This document shows positions 1 to 6,095 of a stretch of 6,095 nucleotides of DNA, one piece after another. Position 1 is the stretch's first letter, and every line of letters starts with the position of its first letter. Under the pieces are notes generated by a model. That model was not told where the DNA came from. It saw only the letters and a list, made by a program, of their open reading frames with translations, and did not search any database. The DNA comes from Bacteroidota bacterium (GTDB lineage: Bacteria; Bacteroidota; Bacteroidia; Bacteroidales; FEN-979): the NCBI GenBank assembly GCA_026391755.1, contig JAPLDN010000363.1, positions 1 through 6,095 on the forward strand. The letters run 5' to 3'. The position numbers were made by a program, and so were the translations under genes.

Positions 1-342
1 GGCAATTACATTAAATCGATCAAGTTGTTATTCTCGCAGGAGAAAGCATATGAATCGGTCGGTGGTTTTATTGCCATCGGATCTATCTTTCCATCCAGCT
101 GGGACTGGCAGGCATTTTGGCACCTGACTGCATTTTTATCCATTATGCTCGCGGTTCTTAATGTTTTGCCAATACCGGCCCTTGACGGAGGACATGTCAT
201 GTTCCTGCTGTACGAGATCATTTTCAGGCGCAAGCCCAGCGATAAATTCATTGAATATGCCCAGATTGTTGGCATGGTGCTGCTGTTTGCACTTCTGATT
301 TTTGCCAACGGGAATGATATTCTGAAGCTGTTCAGGAAATAG
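1..342 (+). CDS. rseP: RseP-type site-2 zinc metalloprotease (M50 family), C-terminal part
   Basis: The 5' end lies outside the window; reading from base 1 gives 113 codons and a TAG stop at 340-342. The visible part holds the second conserved S2P motif, N-x-L-P-I-P-A-L-D-G-G-H (visible residues 54-65). Its Asp62 would be the third zinc ligand, paired with an HExxH motif in the missing N-terminal part. A hydrophobic segment precedes and overlaps the motif (about 40-60) and a last one follows (about 88-104), ending in a short basic tail. The stretch GGFIAIGSIFP before these helices is also typical of RseP. Family role: intramembrane cleavage of anti-sigma factors or of signal-peptide remnants in the inner membrane. 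The substrate cannot be told from this fragment. The PDZ domains and first active-site motif are not visible, so the RseP call rests on the C-terminal pattern. Confidence 0.9.
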   Translation, partial: GNYIKSIKLLFSQEKAYESVGGFIAIGSIFPSSWDWQAFWHLTAFLSIMLAVLNVLPIPALDGGHVMFLLYEIIFRRKPSDKFIEYAQIVGMVLLFALLIFANGNDILKLFRK

Positions 343-396
343 GATGCAAGATGCAGGATTCAAGATATCCTGTATCCTGCATCTCGTATCCCGAAT
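341..396. repeat. Heptameric palindromic intergenic repeat between convergent genes
   Basis: Fifty-six bases divide into eight 7-bp units. The left arm is AGGATGC, AAGATGC, AGGATTC, AAGATAT; the right arm is CCTGTAT, CCTGCAT, CTCGTAT, CCCGAAT. The right arm is roughly the inverted complement of the left. Because of the 7-bp period, two hairpin registers are possible: 342-359 with 367-384 (7-nt loop) or 342-359 with 374-391 (14-nt loop). Each is an 18-bp stem with a single mismatch and one or two G-U pairs. The array overlaps the last two bases of the rseP stop and the last base of the yitT stop, so it fills the whole gap. It could end transcription from both sides, but there is no clear T-tract after the stem. 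A REP-like mobile or repetitive element is the alternative. Confidence 0.75.
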
Positions 397-1292
397 CAGT
401 CAGAGACTTTCTCTTTCAGTGACTTGAACCCTTCTCCAAGGATCTCCGAAGCATCCAGCACCGTGAGAAAAGCCTTTGGGTCTATCTGATGGATATACTC
501 CTCGAGGATGATCAGTTCCCGCCTGCTTACAACGGTGAAAATGATTTTGCGTTCGGCCATATTGAACATTCCATGACCCTCGATAATAGTGCCGCCCCTG
601 TTAAGGTTATTTATAATCTTGTCACGGATTTCCTCATGCTTTTCGGAAATGATGAACAGGCTTTTTTCATAATTAATACCCTGAAGCACCCCGTCAACGA
701 CTTTGCCGGTAATAAAGATCACAATCCAGGAATACAACGGGATCTTCCAGTCTCCAAAAACAAATAACCCTACCAGTACGATGACAGAGTCAACCATGAT
801 CATTAGCTGGCCTATTGGCAGCTTCGTATACTTGGCGATAATCATCGCAATAATATCGCTGCCTCCTGAGGTTGCCTTGGATCTGAACATAAGACCCAGG
901 CCAAGTCCGCAAAGCAATCCGCCAAAAATTGAGGAAAGCAGGGCATCGCCTTTGACCAAAGGTTCAAAACCCCAGATCCAGGTAAGGCTATCGGTGAAAA
1001 TAGCAGTAAGGGAAAACCCCAGGACTGTTTTAAATCCAAACCTTGGCCCAAGTATTTTCATCCCTATGACAGTCAAAGGGATATCAAAACACAGGGCCAT
1101 CAATCCCACCGGCGTGCCAAGAATCCAGTGCAGTACGATAGAGATCCCATAAACTCCGCCCGGGACTATCTTATATGGCGTAATAAATAAAACAAAGGCA
1201 GAAGCCAGGATAAATGACCCAATAATAATAAGGCTGTAAGATAAAAACCATTTTTTTGTAAACGGTTTTTCCCTGATCAGAAATGATGCCAT
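396..1292 (-). CDS. YitT family membrane protein with C-terminal DUF2179 domain
   Basis: The 298-residue protein has a hydrophobic N-terminal part with about six membrane segments (roughly 17-36, 45-58, 62-79, 88-107, 117-135, 160-200). A soluble DUF2179 domain follows (about 210-285). Family motifs are visible: PGGVYGISI at 44-52, the glycine-rich ATSGGSDIIAMI at 140-151, and the DUF2179 core NRGGTIIEGHGMF at 231-243 followed by ERKIIFTVVSRREL. The length is normal for the family. YitT/YqfU proteins are widespread bacterial inner-membrane proteins, some suggested to be transporters, but no substrate is established and none is assigned here. The start is the ATG at 1292 because the membrane domain begins just after it. 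No Shine-Dalgarno is seen, which is normal in this phylum. It is convergent with rseP and divergent from porP, so it is probably transcribed alone. Confidence 0.93.
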   Translation of the reverse strand: MASFLIREKPFTKKWFLSYSLIIIGSFILASAFVLFITPYKIVPGGVYGISIVLHWILGTPVGLMALCFDIPLTVIGMKILGPRFGFKTVLGFSLTAIFTDSLTWIWGFEPLVKGDALLSSIFGGLLCGLGLGLMFRSKATSGGSDIIAMIIAKYTKLPIGQLMIMVDSVIVLVGLFVFGDWKIPLYSWIVIFITGKVVDGVLQGINYEKSLFIISEKHEEIRDKIINNLNRGGTIIEGHGMFNMAERKIIFTVVSRRELIILEEYIHQIDPKAFLTVLDASEILGEGFKSLKEKVSD

Positions 1293-1505
1293 GGAATTTT
1301 GGATTTATAAATTTAAACTGAAAGAAAATTCTCGATTATAAAAACAAAGTTGACAAAAAGATCGTTGGTAACAAAATAAAAACTACCCCGTATAATAAAA
1401 CCCAGGGGTCAGGGCTATCCGGTATTGAAAGATTTTTAATCATTATTGTTATGGATCAATGATTACCGGTTTGAAAAAAAACTGTACTTTTAACCCCTGA
1501 ATTTA
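1293..1505. other. Divergent intergenic region between yitT homologue and porP
   Basis: These 213 AT-rich bases must carry the start signals of two divergent genes. The yitT side has a good candidate promoter (1345-1375). On the porP side I find only a weak -7-like box, TACTTTTA at 1485-1492, whose last base is off consensus and which has no TTTG at the right spacing. Inverted repeats occur in the porP-proximal half: TAATCATT 1437-1444 with AATGATTA 1458-1465, CCGGTA 1419-1424 with TACCGG 1464-1469, and CAGGGGT 1403-1409 with ACCCCTG 1493-1499. No open reading frame worth calling and no recognised riboswitch or tRNA is present. Confidence 0.5.
1345..1375 (-). promoter_or_regulatory. Candidate Bacteroidota-type promoter for the YitT gene
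   Basis: Read on the - strand, TTTG (1375-1372) is followed after 19 bases by CAACTTTG (1352-1345). The phylum consensus for the primary sigma factor is TTTG at -33 and TAnnTTTG at -7, spaced about 19. Only the first base of the -7 box differs. Transcription would start near 1338, giving a leader of about 45 bases before the ATG. No experimental start site is known, so this is a motif match only. Confidence 0.5.
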
Positions 1506-2504
1506 ATGACCATAACATACTTTAAAATAATTCAAGTTCCTAAATTGACTGGAAAACATTTCAATAAGTGTATTGCTGTCACATTATTGTGTTTAAATGT
1601 GTTATGGGCGGTTAATGGCGTTGGGCAGCAAACCAGTTTGATTACCAACTACATGTTCAACAATATGGTCTTCAATCCTGCTTATGCCGGGTTAAGTGGC
1701 GGAGTTTCCATGACCGGACTTATTCGCGAGCAATGGTTTGGTTTTAAAGACAATGACGGAAACAAAGTTGCACCGGAAACCATGTTCCTGACAGTGGATG
1801 CGCCAATTCGTGTGCTTCATGGGGGTGTTAGCGGGATGGTATCCCAGGATAAAATAGGATTCTTTAAAAATACAGCAGTGAAACTTGGGTACGCTTATAA
1901 GACCGAACTTGGTCCGGGGATCTTTTCAGCAGGTTTACAGCTGGGGTTTCAGAATGGCAAGTTTGATTATTCCCAATTCAAGGCTGTGAGTGCCGATGAC
2001 CCCTTGCTTCAGGCCGGCCAGTCAAAAAGCGATATGATATTTGATCTAGGTCTTGGTTTTTTTTACAGGGTACCCGACAAATTTTATGTTGGTTTATCAG
2101 GGGATCAGCTCCTTCAGTCAAAGGGAAAAAACACCCAGTACAGGCTTCAACGGACATATTATTTAACAGGGGGTTATCAATGGGATCTCCCGAACAATCC
2201 TGCTTTTCGGCTTGAGCCAAGTGCGATTGTTATGTTTGATGGTGCAGCTTTTCAATTCAGCATCAGTGGTCTTGTCTGGTATAACAACAAATTTTACGGT
2301 GGCCTTGCATATCGCTACCAGGATGCAGTTTCGGTCCTCGCAGGTCTGATGATAAAAGGCTTCAGGGTAGGATTAGCGTATGATATAGGCCTCTCGAAAA
2401 TGATGAATTCCAGTCATGGCAGCTTTGAGGTTATGCTGAAGTATGTGCTGAAGATCGAAACTGAAAAATTAAGAAGGAGTTACCGTAACACAAGATTTTT
2501 ATAA
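1506..2504 (+). CDS. porP: PorP/SprF family type IX secretion outer-membrane protein
   Basis: The 332-residue protein has an N-terminal hydrophobic stretch at 22-36 and a likely signal peptidase site around GVG-QQ (38-42). The 20-residue n-region before it is rather long, but no later ATG falls ahead of the hydrophobic core. Family hallmarks are YMFNNMVFNPAYAG at 49-62, REQWFGF at 74-80, alternating beta strands with many Gly and aromatic residues, and the C-terminal HGSFEVMLKY (304-313) ending in RNTRFL. Such proteins are predicted outer-membrane beta barrels that partner T9SS components. PorP of Porphyromonas gingivalis sits directly before porK, as this gene does before gldK, so PorP is the best reading. 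SprF-like paralogues are common in the phylum, so the name rests partly on position. It is separated from gldK by 99 bases containing a promoter-like box. Confidence 0.9.
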   Translation: MTITYFKIIQVPKLTGKHFNKCIAVTLLCLNVLWAVNGVGQQTSLITNYMFNNMVFNPAYAGLSGGVSMTGLIREQWFGFKDNDGNKVAPETMFLTVDAPIRVLHGGVSGMVSQDKIGFFKNTAVKLGYAYKTELGPGIFSAGLQLGFQNGKFDYSQFKAVSADDPLLQAGQSKSDMIFDLGLGFFYRVPDKFYVGLSGDQLLQSKGKNTQYRLQRTYYLTGGYQWDLPNNPAFRLEPSAIVMFDGAAFQFSISGLVWYNNKFYGGLAYRYQDAVSVLAGLMIKGFRVGLAYDIGLSKMMNSSHGSFEVMLKYVLKIETEKLRRSYRNTRFL

Positions 2505-2514
2505 ATTAAATTAC

Positions 2515-2522
2515 TAACTTTG
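2515..2522 (+). promoter_or_regulatory. Candidate -7 promoter box (TAnnTTTG) upstream of gldK
   Basis: TAACTTTG matches the Bacteroidota primary-sigma -7 consensus at every fixed position and is followed by GC, as is common at such promoters. The -33 region has no exact TTTG; the sequence near 2494-2500 is GATTTTT, so the upstream element is weak. A start near 2528 would give a leader of about 75 bases before the gldK ATG. It lies only 10 bases after the porP stop and would let gldKLM be transcribed independently of porP. Confidence 0.55.
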
Positions 2523-2603
2523 CCGGCTTAATTGAAAATCCGGACAATAACATAATAAAGCTCAATAAGTAGCGTTTATTTTTATCAACCAACTGCCCGA
2601 AAA

Positions 2604-3971
2604 ATGAAAAAACTGCTCGTGTTTTTAGTCCTGCTGGTCTTCCTTGGAAGCTGCAGCAACTCAGGAAACGGAGAACTGACCGGGGTTAAGGGAAGAAAAC
2701 GGTATTATCAACCTGATCCATTCGGCATGGTATACATACCTATGGGTAGCTATACTATGGGAGTAGCCGACGAAGATGTTCCTTATGCCCAGCTCAACAA
2801 TCCGCGTACAGTGTCGGTTGCGGCATTTTACATGGACCAGACAGAGATCACTAATAATGAGTATCGCCAATTCGTATATTGGGTGAGGGATTCCATTGCC
2901 CGCCGTATTCTTGGTGAGATTAAACCCGAACTTTATTTTATAGCCGAGAACAAGAAAACCGGTGAAACCTTTGATCCTCCATACCTGAACTGGGAAACAA
3001 AGATTGAGTGGAATTCGGAACAGCAGGATATCAGGGATGCCCTAAATCAGTTGTATCTTCCTGAAAATGAGCGTTATTTCAGAGTTAAAGAAATTGATTC
3101 CCGCAAGCTTTATTATGAATATTACTTTGTTGACCTCAAAGCTGCTGCACGTAAGGAATGGGGAGGCCAGGCTGATCCCAAAGATGCAGGTCTTGCCAAT
3201 CGTCCCCAGGGCATGAAGGACCGTTCAGTATACGTGCGTAAAGAGGTGATTAACGTATATCCTGATACACTTTGCTGGATCCATGATTACGTTTATTCGT
3301 TCAATGATCCTTCAACTGAAAAATATTTCTGGCATCCGGCTTACGACAATTACCCGGTAGTCGGAGTTAACTGGAAACAGGCCAATGCTTTCTGCATTTG
3401 GAGGACCCAGCTGAAAAACAGCTATCTTTATGGAAAGAAAGGCGAATCTTCTATCAGTGAATTCCGCCTGCCCACCGAAGCGGAATGGGAATGGGCTGCC
3501 AGGGGAGGTTATGATGGCAACTCGTATCCCTGGGGAGGCCCTTACACCCGTAATGACAAAGGCTGTTTTCTTGCCAACTTTAAGCCTCTGAGAGGTAATT
3601 ATATTGATGACGGTGGATTACATACCGTTATTGTTGCCCATTACCCTGCCAATGAATTTGGCTTGTATGACATGGCAGGAAACGTGGCAGAATGGACCAG
3701 GAGTGCTTTCCATCCTTCTTCCTATAATTTTACATGGGATCTTAACCCTGATTATACATACAATGCCAAGGACAGCGATCCCTCGACCTTAAAACGCAAG
3801 GTGATCCGCGGTGGTTCATGGAAAGATATCGCGTATTACCTGCGCGTTTCCACCAGAGCATATGAATTCCAGGATACTTCAAAGTGCTACATAGGATTCC
3901 GCTGCGTACAGGACTTCCTTGGGCGTCAGAAGGATGATAATCCTGCAAGAGCCTCCAAGGTTTACAACTAA
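2604..3971 (+). CDS. gldK: GldK/PorK, T9SS outer-membrane-associated lipoprotein (FGE-sulfatase fold)
   Basis: The 455-residue protein opens with a lipoprotein signal peptide: two Lys, a hydrophobic core, and the lipobox LGSC with Cys17 as the likely lipidated residue. An FGE-sulfatase (SUMF1-like) fold follows, with MVYIPMGSYTMG at 42-53, DQTEITNNEYRQF at 78-90, VVGVNWKQANAFCIW at 252-266, FRLPTEAEWEWAARGG at 287-302, FGLYDMAGNVAEWT at 352-365, VIRGGSW at 400-406 and GFRCV at 431-435. A long insertion at about 100-245 between the first two blocks and the rest is characteristic of GldK/PorK and absent from ordinary FGE proteins. Where true formylglycine-generating enzymes have CYRYRCAAR, this protein reads AYYLRVSTR, so the two catalytic cysteines are missing and the role is structural. 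Known role: with GldN/PorN it forms the periplasmic ring under the outer membrane. The gap to gldL is 52 bases with no terminator, suggesting one operon. Confidence 0.96.
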   Translation: MKKLLVFLVLLVFLGSCSNSGNGELTGVKGRKRYYQPDPFGMVYIPMGSYTMGVADEDVPYAQLNNPRTVSVAAFYMDQTEITNNEYRQFVYWVRDSIARRILGEIKPELYFIAENKKTGETFDPPYLNWETKIEWNSEQQDIRDALNQLYLPENERYFRVKEIDSRKLYYEYYFVDLKAAARKEWGGQADPKDAGLANRPQGMKDRSVYVRKEVINVYPDTLCWIHDYVYSFNDPSTEKYFWHPAYDNYPVVGVNWKQANAFCIWRTQLKNSYLYGKKGESSISEFRLPTEAEWEWAARGGYDGNSYPWGGPYTRNDKGCFLANFKPLRGNYIDDGGLHTVIVAHYPANEFGLYDMAGNVAEWTRSAFHPSSYNFTWDLNPDYTYNAKDSDPSTLKRKVIRGGSWKDIAYYLRVSTRAYEFQDTSKCYIGFRCVQDFLGRQKDDNPARASKVYN

Positions 3972-4023
3972 TATTAACAGTCAATCAACGTTCAAGCAAT
4001 CTCAATTAAAAACCTTCTGAATT

Positions 4024-5205
4024 ATGGGTCTTCTGAATTTTGTAAAATCTAAGCAGTACAAGCATTTCATGGCCAAACTGTATGGATGGGGTGCATCAGT
4101 TGTTATCATCGGTGCTTTGTTTAAAATCAATCACTATTGGGGCGCAGACTATATGCTGATCGTCGGGCTGGGAACAGAGTCCATCATCTTCTTTTTCTCA
4201 GCTTTTGAACCACCCCATGTTGAACCTGATTGGAGCCTTGTTTATCCTCAGCTTGCCGGAATGTATCATGATACTGATTTCGATGTATCACAAGCCCTTG
4301 CATCAGGAGATACCGTTTCACAGGAACTTGACAAGATGCTTTCAAAAGCTAAGATCGGACCAGAACTCATAAACAGCCTAAGTGAAGGGATGCGCAGCCT
4401 TGCCGATACAACCTCGAAACTTGGTAAAATGTCAGATGCAGCTGTTACAAGCGATCAGTTCGTGAACTCGGTAAAACAAGCGACCGACGGTGCCTCAAAA
4501 CTCAGCGATTCTTACAAGAAGACTGCAAATGTACTTGAACAGAGCGTAAATACATCCCAGGACCAGCTTCAGCATATGCAATCTGCCGCAAAAAGCGCTG
4601 CCGGCTTATCCAGCGCCTATACCGAGGTCGCAAATACACTGAAAGAAGAGATAAGGGTGAACAAAGATATGACGACAAGTATTTCCGCCGCCACCCAGTC
4701 TGCAAATAAATTCATGGAAAAATACAATGAATCGGCTGAGATGCTTGCTAAAACAGCTTCAACCTTGTCATCTTCCACTACGGAAAATGAAAATTACAAT
4801 AAGCAGATGAACAGGGTTTCAAGTAACCTCTCTGCTTTGAATGCCTTATACGAACTGCATCTCCAGGGGTCCAATGAACAAATGGAGAATACCAATAAAT
4901 TTAATTCAATACTTGGAAAATTCGCCGATAATCTTACGGATTCAGTTACCAATACGGCCAAGTACAAGGAAAATATTGCCCTGTTAAATAAGGTTGTTGA
5001 AAAACAAATGCAAACATCTACCAGCCAGGTTGAAACTTCTTCCCAAATGGAAGACAGTATGAAAAAATTCCTGGAAAATCTGAATGCGTCGGTTACCCAG
5101 ACAGCCAGGTTCAAAGACCAGGTAGATGCTCTGGCCAGCAATATTGCCGCATTGAATAAAGTTTATGGCAGTATGCTCACGGCTATGAACGTTTCAATCA
5201 AGTAA
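4024..5205 (+). CDS. gldL: GldL/PorL, T9SS motor proton-channel subunit with extended coiled-coil tail
   Basis: The 393-residue inner-membrane protein has two helices, about 18-36 and 42-61, separated by a short periplasmic turn. The conserved charged residues are present: Tyr20, Lys34 and His37 in the first helix (YGWGASVVIIGALFKINH) and Glu52 in the second (GTESIIFFFSAFEPP). By alignment from memory these match Flavobacterium johnsoniae Tyr13, Lys27, His30 and Glu49, residues implicated in proton-driven motor function. The family assembles as a GldL pentamer around two GldM helices. The rest, about residues 85-393, is a Ser/Thr/Asn-rich helical cytoplasmic region with heptad periodicity and internal repeats (49-residue spacing, for example 300-327 and 349-376). 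This tail makes the protein longer than the characterised GldL and PorL, which I recall as roughly 215 and 310 residues. The ATG at 4024 places the first helix in the usual position. gldM follows 54 bases later, so co-expression is expected. Confidence 0.96.
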   Translation: MGLLNFVKSKQYKHFMAKLYGWGASVVIIGALFKINHYWGADYMLIVGLGTESIIFFFSAFEPPHVEPDWSLVYPQLAGMYHDTDFDVSQALASGDTVSQELDKMLSKAKIGPELINSLSEGMRSLADTTSKLGKMSDAAVTSDQFVNSVKQATDGASKLSDSYKKTANVLEQSVNTSQDQLQHMQSAAKSAAGLSSAYTEVANTLKEEIRVNKDMTTSISAATQSANKFMEKYNESAEMLAKTASTLSSSTTENENYNKQMNRVSSNLSALNALYELHLQGSNEQMENTNKFNSILGKFADNLTDSVTNTAKYKENIALLNKVVEKQMQTSTSQVETSSQMEDSMKKFLENLNASVTQTARFKDQVDALASNIAALNKVYGSMLTAMNVSIK

Positions 5206-5259
5206 CAACGGTAACAGGATATAGCAATCCGGATTATTCATTTGAAAACCAAATATTAA

Positions 5260-6095
5260 ATGGCTGGATATAAAGAGACACCGAGGCAAAAGATGATCGG
5301 GATGATGTATCTCGTACTTACGGCATTGCTCGCGCTGAATGTCTCAAAACAAATGCTTGATGCCTTCATCGTGGTGAATGAAACAATGGAGAATACCAAT
5401 TCAAATTTCAATAAAAAATTGGATAATACTATAGCTAAGTTCAAGGTCCAGTTTCAGATGAATCCAAATAAAGTGGGTCCGTACTGGGAAAGAGCCCAAA
5501 AGGCACGTGAGTTGTCTGAGAACTTGGCAAATTATATTGACAGTTTGAAGTATGCGGTTATCGCCAGGACTGATGGGATTTCATATGCGCAGGCAAAAAA
5601 GATACCACTTTCAGATGTCGAAAACAAAGACAAATATACCGAGCCTACGAACTTCTTCATCGGCAGTTCACATGACGGATCAAGCGGCGAAGCAAGGAAA
5701 CTGAAGGATAAAATAGAAGCCTACAAGAAAGGAATGATCGCCCTGCTGGATCCCAAATACCAGGGAACCGTAAAACTTGGTCTCAAAACCGAAGGCCAGT
5801 TCACTGATTCCTATCACAACTCCCAGAACTGGGAAATGCATAATTTCTTTCAAACAATCCTGGCTGCCGCGGTCACCATTCTTAACCAGATCAAGGCCGA
5901 CGTTTATAATGCTGAATTCGATGTTGTAAATAACCTCTATGCAGCTGTCTCGGCCGAAGACTGGAAGTTTGATGCCATCAGGGCAAAGGTCATTCCGAAA
6001 AGCAATTATGTATTCCTTGGGGAAGAGTACCAGGCTGAAATCCTCGTTGCGGCTTATGATACGAAAGCCAATCCGAATGTACGTTATGTGCTTGG
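5260..6095 (+). CDS. gldM: GldM/PorM, T9SS motor periplasmic shaft subunit, N-terminal part
   Basis: The gene starts at the ATG at 5260 and runs off the window after 278 complete codons with no stop. That is probably about half of the protein, since characterised GldM is near 510 residues. The N-terminus ETPRQKMIGMMYLVLTALLA (6-25) is the family signature: a short cytoplasmic stretch with Arg9, then one membrane helix at about 11-30. Arg9 corresponds to the conserved arginine that faces the GldL glutamate in the known motor structure. The periplasmic part begins near Ser29 with a helical stretch, and segments such as SQNWEMHNFFQTILAAAVTI (about 187-206) are typical of the first GldM domain. 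The visible part should cover domain D1 and enter D2. Known role: it transmits motor motion across the periplasm to the GldK/GldN ring. No Shine-Dalgarno is seen before the ATG; the leader AAATATTAA is A/T-rich, as usual in the phylum. Confidence 0.96.
   Translation, partial: MAGYKETPRQKMIGMMYLVLTALLALNVSKQMLDAFIVVNETMENTNSNFNKKLDNTIAKFKVQFQMNPNKVGPYWERAQKARELSENLANYIDSLKYAVIARTDGISYAQAKKIPLSDVENKDKYTEPTNFFIGSSHDGSSGEARKLKDKIEAYKKGMIALLDPKYQGTVKLGLKTEGQFTDSYHNSQNWEMHNFFQTILAAAVTILNQIKADVYNAEFDVVNNLYAAVSAEDWKFDAIRAKVIPKSNYVFLGEEYQAEILVAAYDTKANPNVRYVL

Noticed and set aside
703..1152. 149-codon open frame on the + strand
   Set aside because: It lies wholly opposite the well-supported YitT gene, and its translation is Pro/Ile/Ser-rich without family features, as expected of an antisense shadow.
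1350..1396. Exact TTGACA (1350-1355) and TATAAT (1391-1396) on the + strand
   Set aside because: They are 35 bases apart, not about 17, and the primary sigma factor of this phylum uses TTTG/TAnnTTTG rather than the E. coli-type boxes. Likely chance in AT-rich sequence.
2604..3971. Active sulfatase-maturing (formylglycine-generating) enzyme
   Set aside because: The catalytic cysteine pair is absent, a GldK-type insertion is present, and the gene sits between porP and gldL.
3972..4023. Possible terminator or promoter between gldK and gldL
   Set aside because: No stem-loop, T-tract or TAnnTTTG box is visible; the 52-base gap is best read as an intra-operon spacer. The same holds for 5206-5259 between gldL and gldM.
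4794..5141. 115-codon open frame on the - strand
   Set aside because: It is antisense to the repetitive gldL tail; it has no plausible domain and no start context, while the sense frame is clearly GldL.
4024..6095. ExbB/ExbD or MotA/MotB motor
   Set aside because: The two-helix N-terminal motor unit with TES in helix 2 and the gldM signature TPRQKMIGMMYLVLTALLALN point to GldL/GldM, which are analogous but distinct.

Overview
The window looks like chromosomal DNA from a member of the Bacteroidota, most likely of the Bacteroidales or a related order. The main reason is a run of four genes in the order porP-gldK(porK)-gldL(porL)-gldM(porM), the core of the type IX secretion system (T9SS) and gliding machinery, which is essentially confined to this phylum. 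Supporting signs are the absence of Shine-Dalgarno sequences before the starts and a perfect Bacteroidota -7 promoter box (TAnnTTTG) ahead of gldK. The species cannot be named from the sequence.

Layout: (1) 1-342, + strand, the C-terminal 113 codons of an RseP-type site-2 membrane protease, cut by the window edge. (2) 341-396, a 56-bp palindromic array of 7-bp units that exactly fills the gap between two convergent genes. (3) 396-1292, - strand, a YitT/DUF2179 family membrane protein. (4) 1293-1505, a divergent intergenic region with a plausible - strand promoter and several small inverted repeats. (5) 1506-2504, a PorP/SprF-type outer-membrane protein. (6) 2604-3971, the lipoprotein GldK/PorK. 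(7) 4024-5205, the inner-membrane motor protein GldL/PorL with an unusually long repetitive coiled-coil tail. (8) 5260 to the window end, the first 278 residues of GldM/PorM.

How they work together (family knowledge): GldL and GldM form the proton-driven motor in the inner membrane. GldM spans the periplasm and contacts the GldK/GldN ring under the outer membrane, and PorP/SprF-type barrels are outer-membrane partners. The motor residues are present here: GldL Lys34, His37 and Glu52, and GldM Arg9. The next gene beyond the edge is expected to be gldN/porN. The rseP and yitT homologues are neighbours with no evident functional link to the T9SS.

I do not see a previously undescribed system. 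The items most worth a second look are the heptameric palindrome between rseP and yitT, the 49-residue repeats in the GldL tail, the internal promoter that could uncouple gldKLM from porP, and a near-identical 24-nt in-frame direct repeat shared by gldL and gldM.
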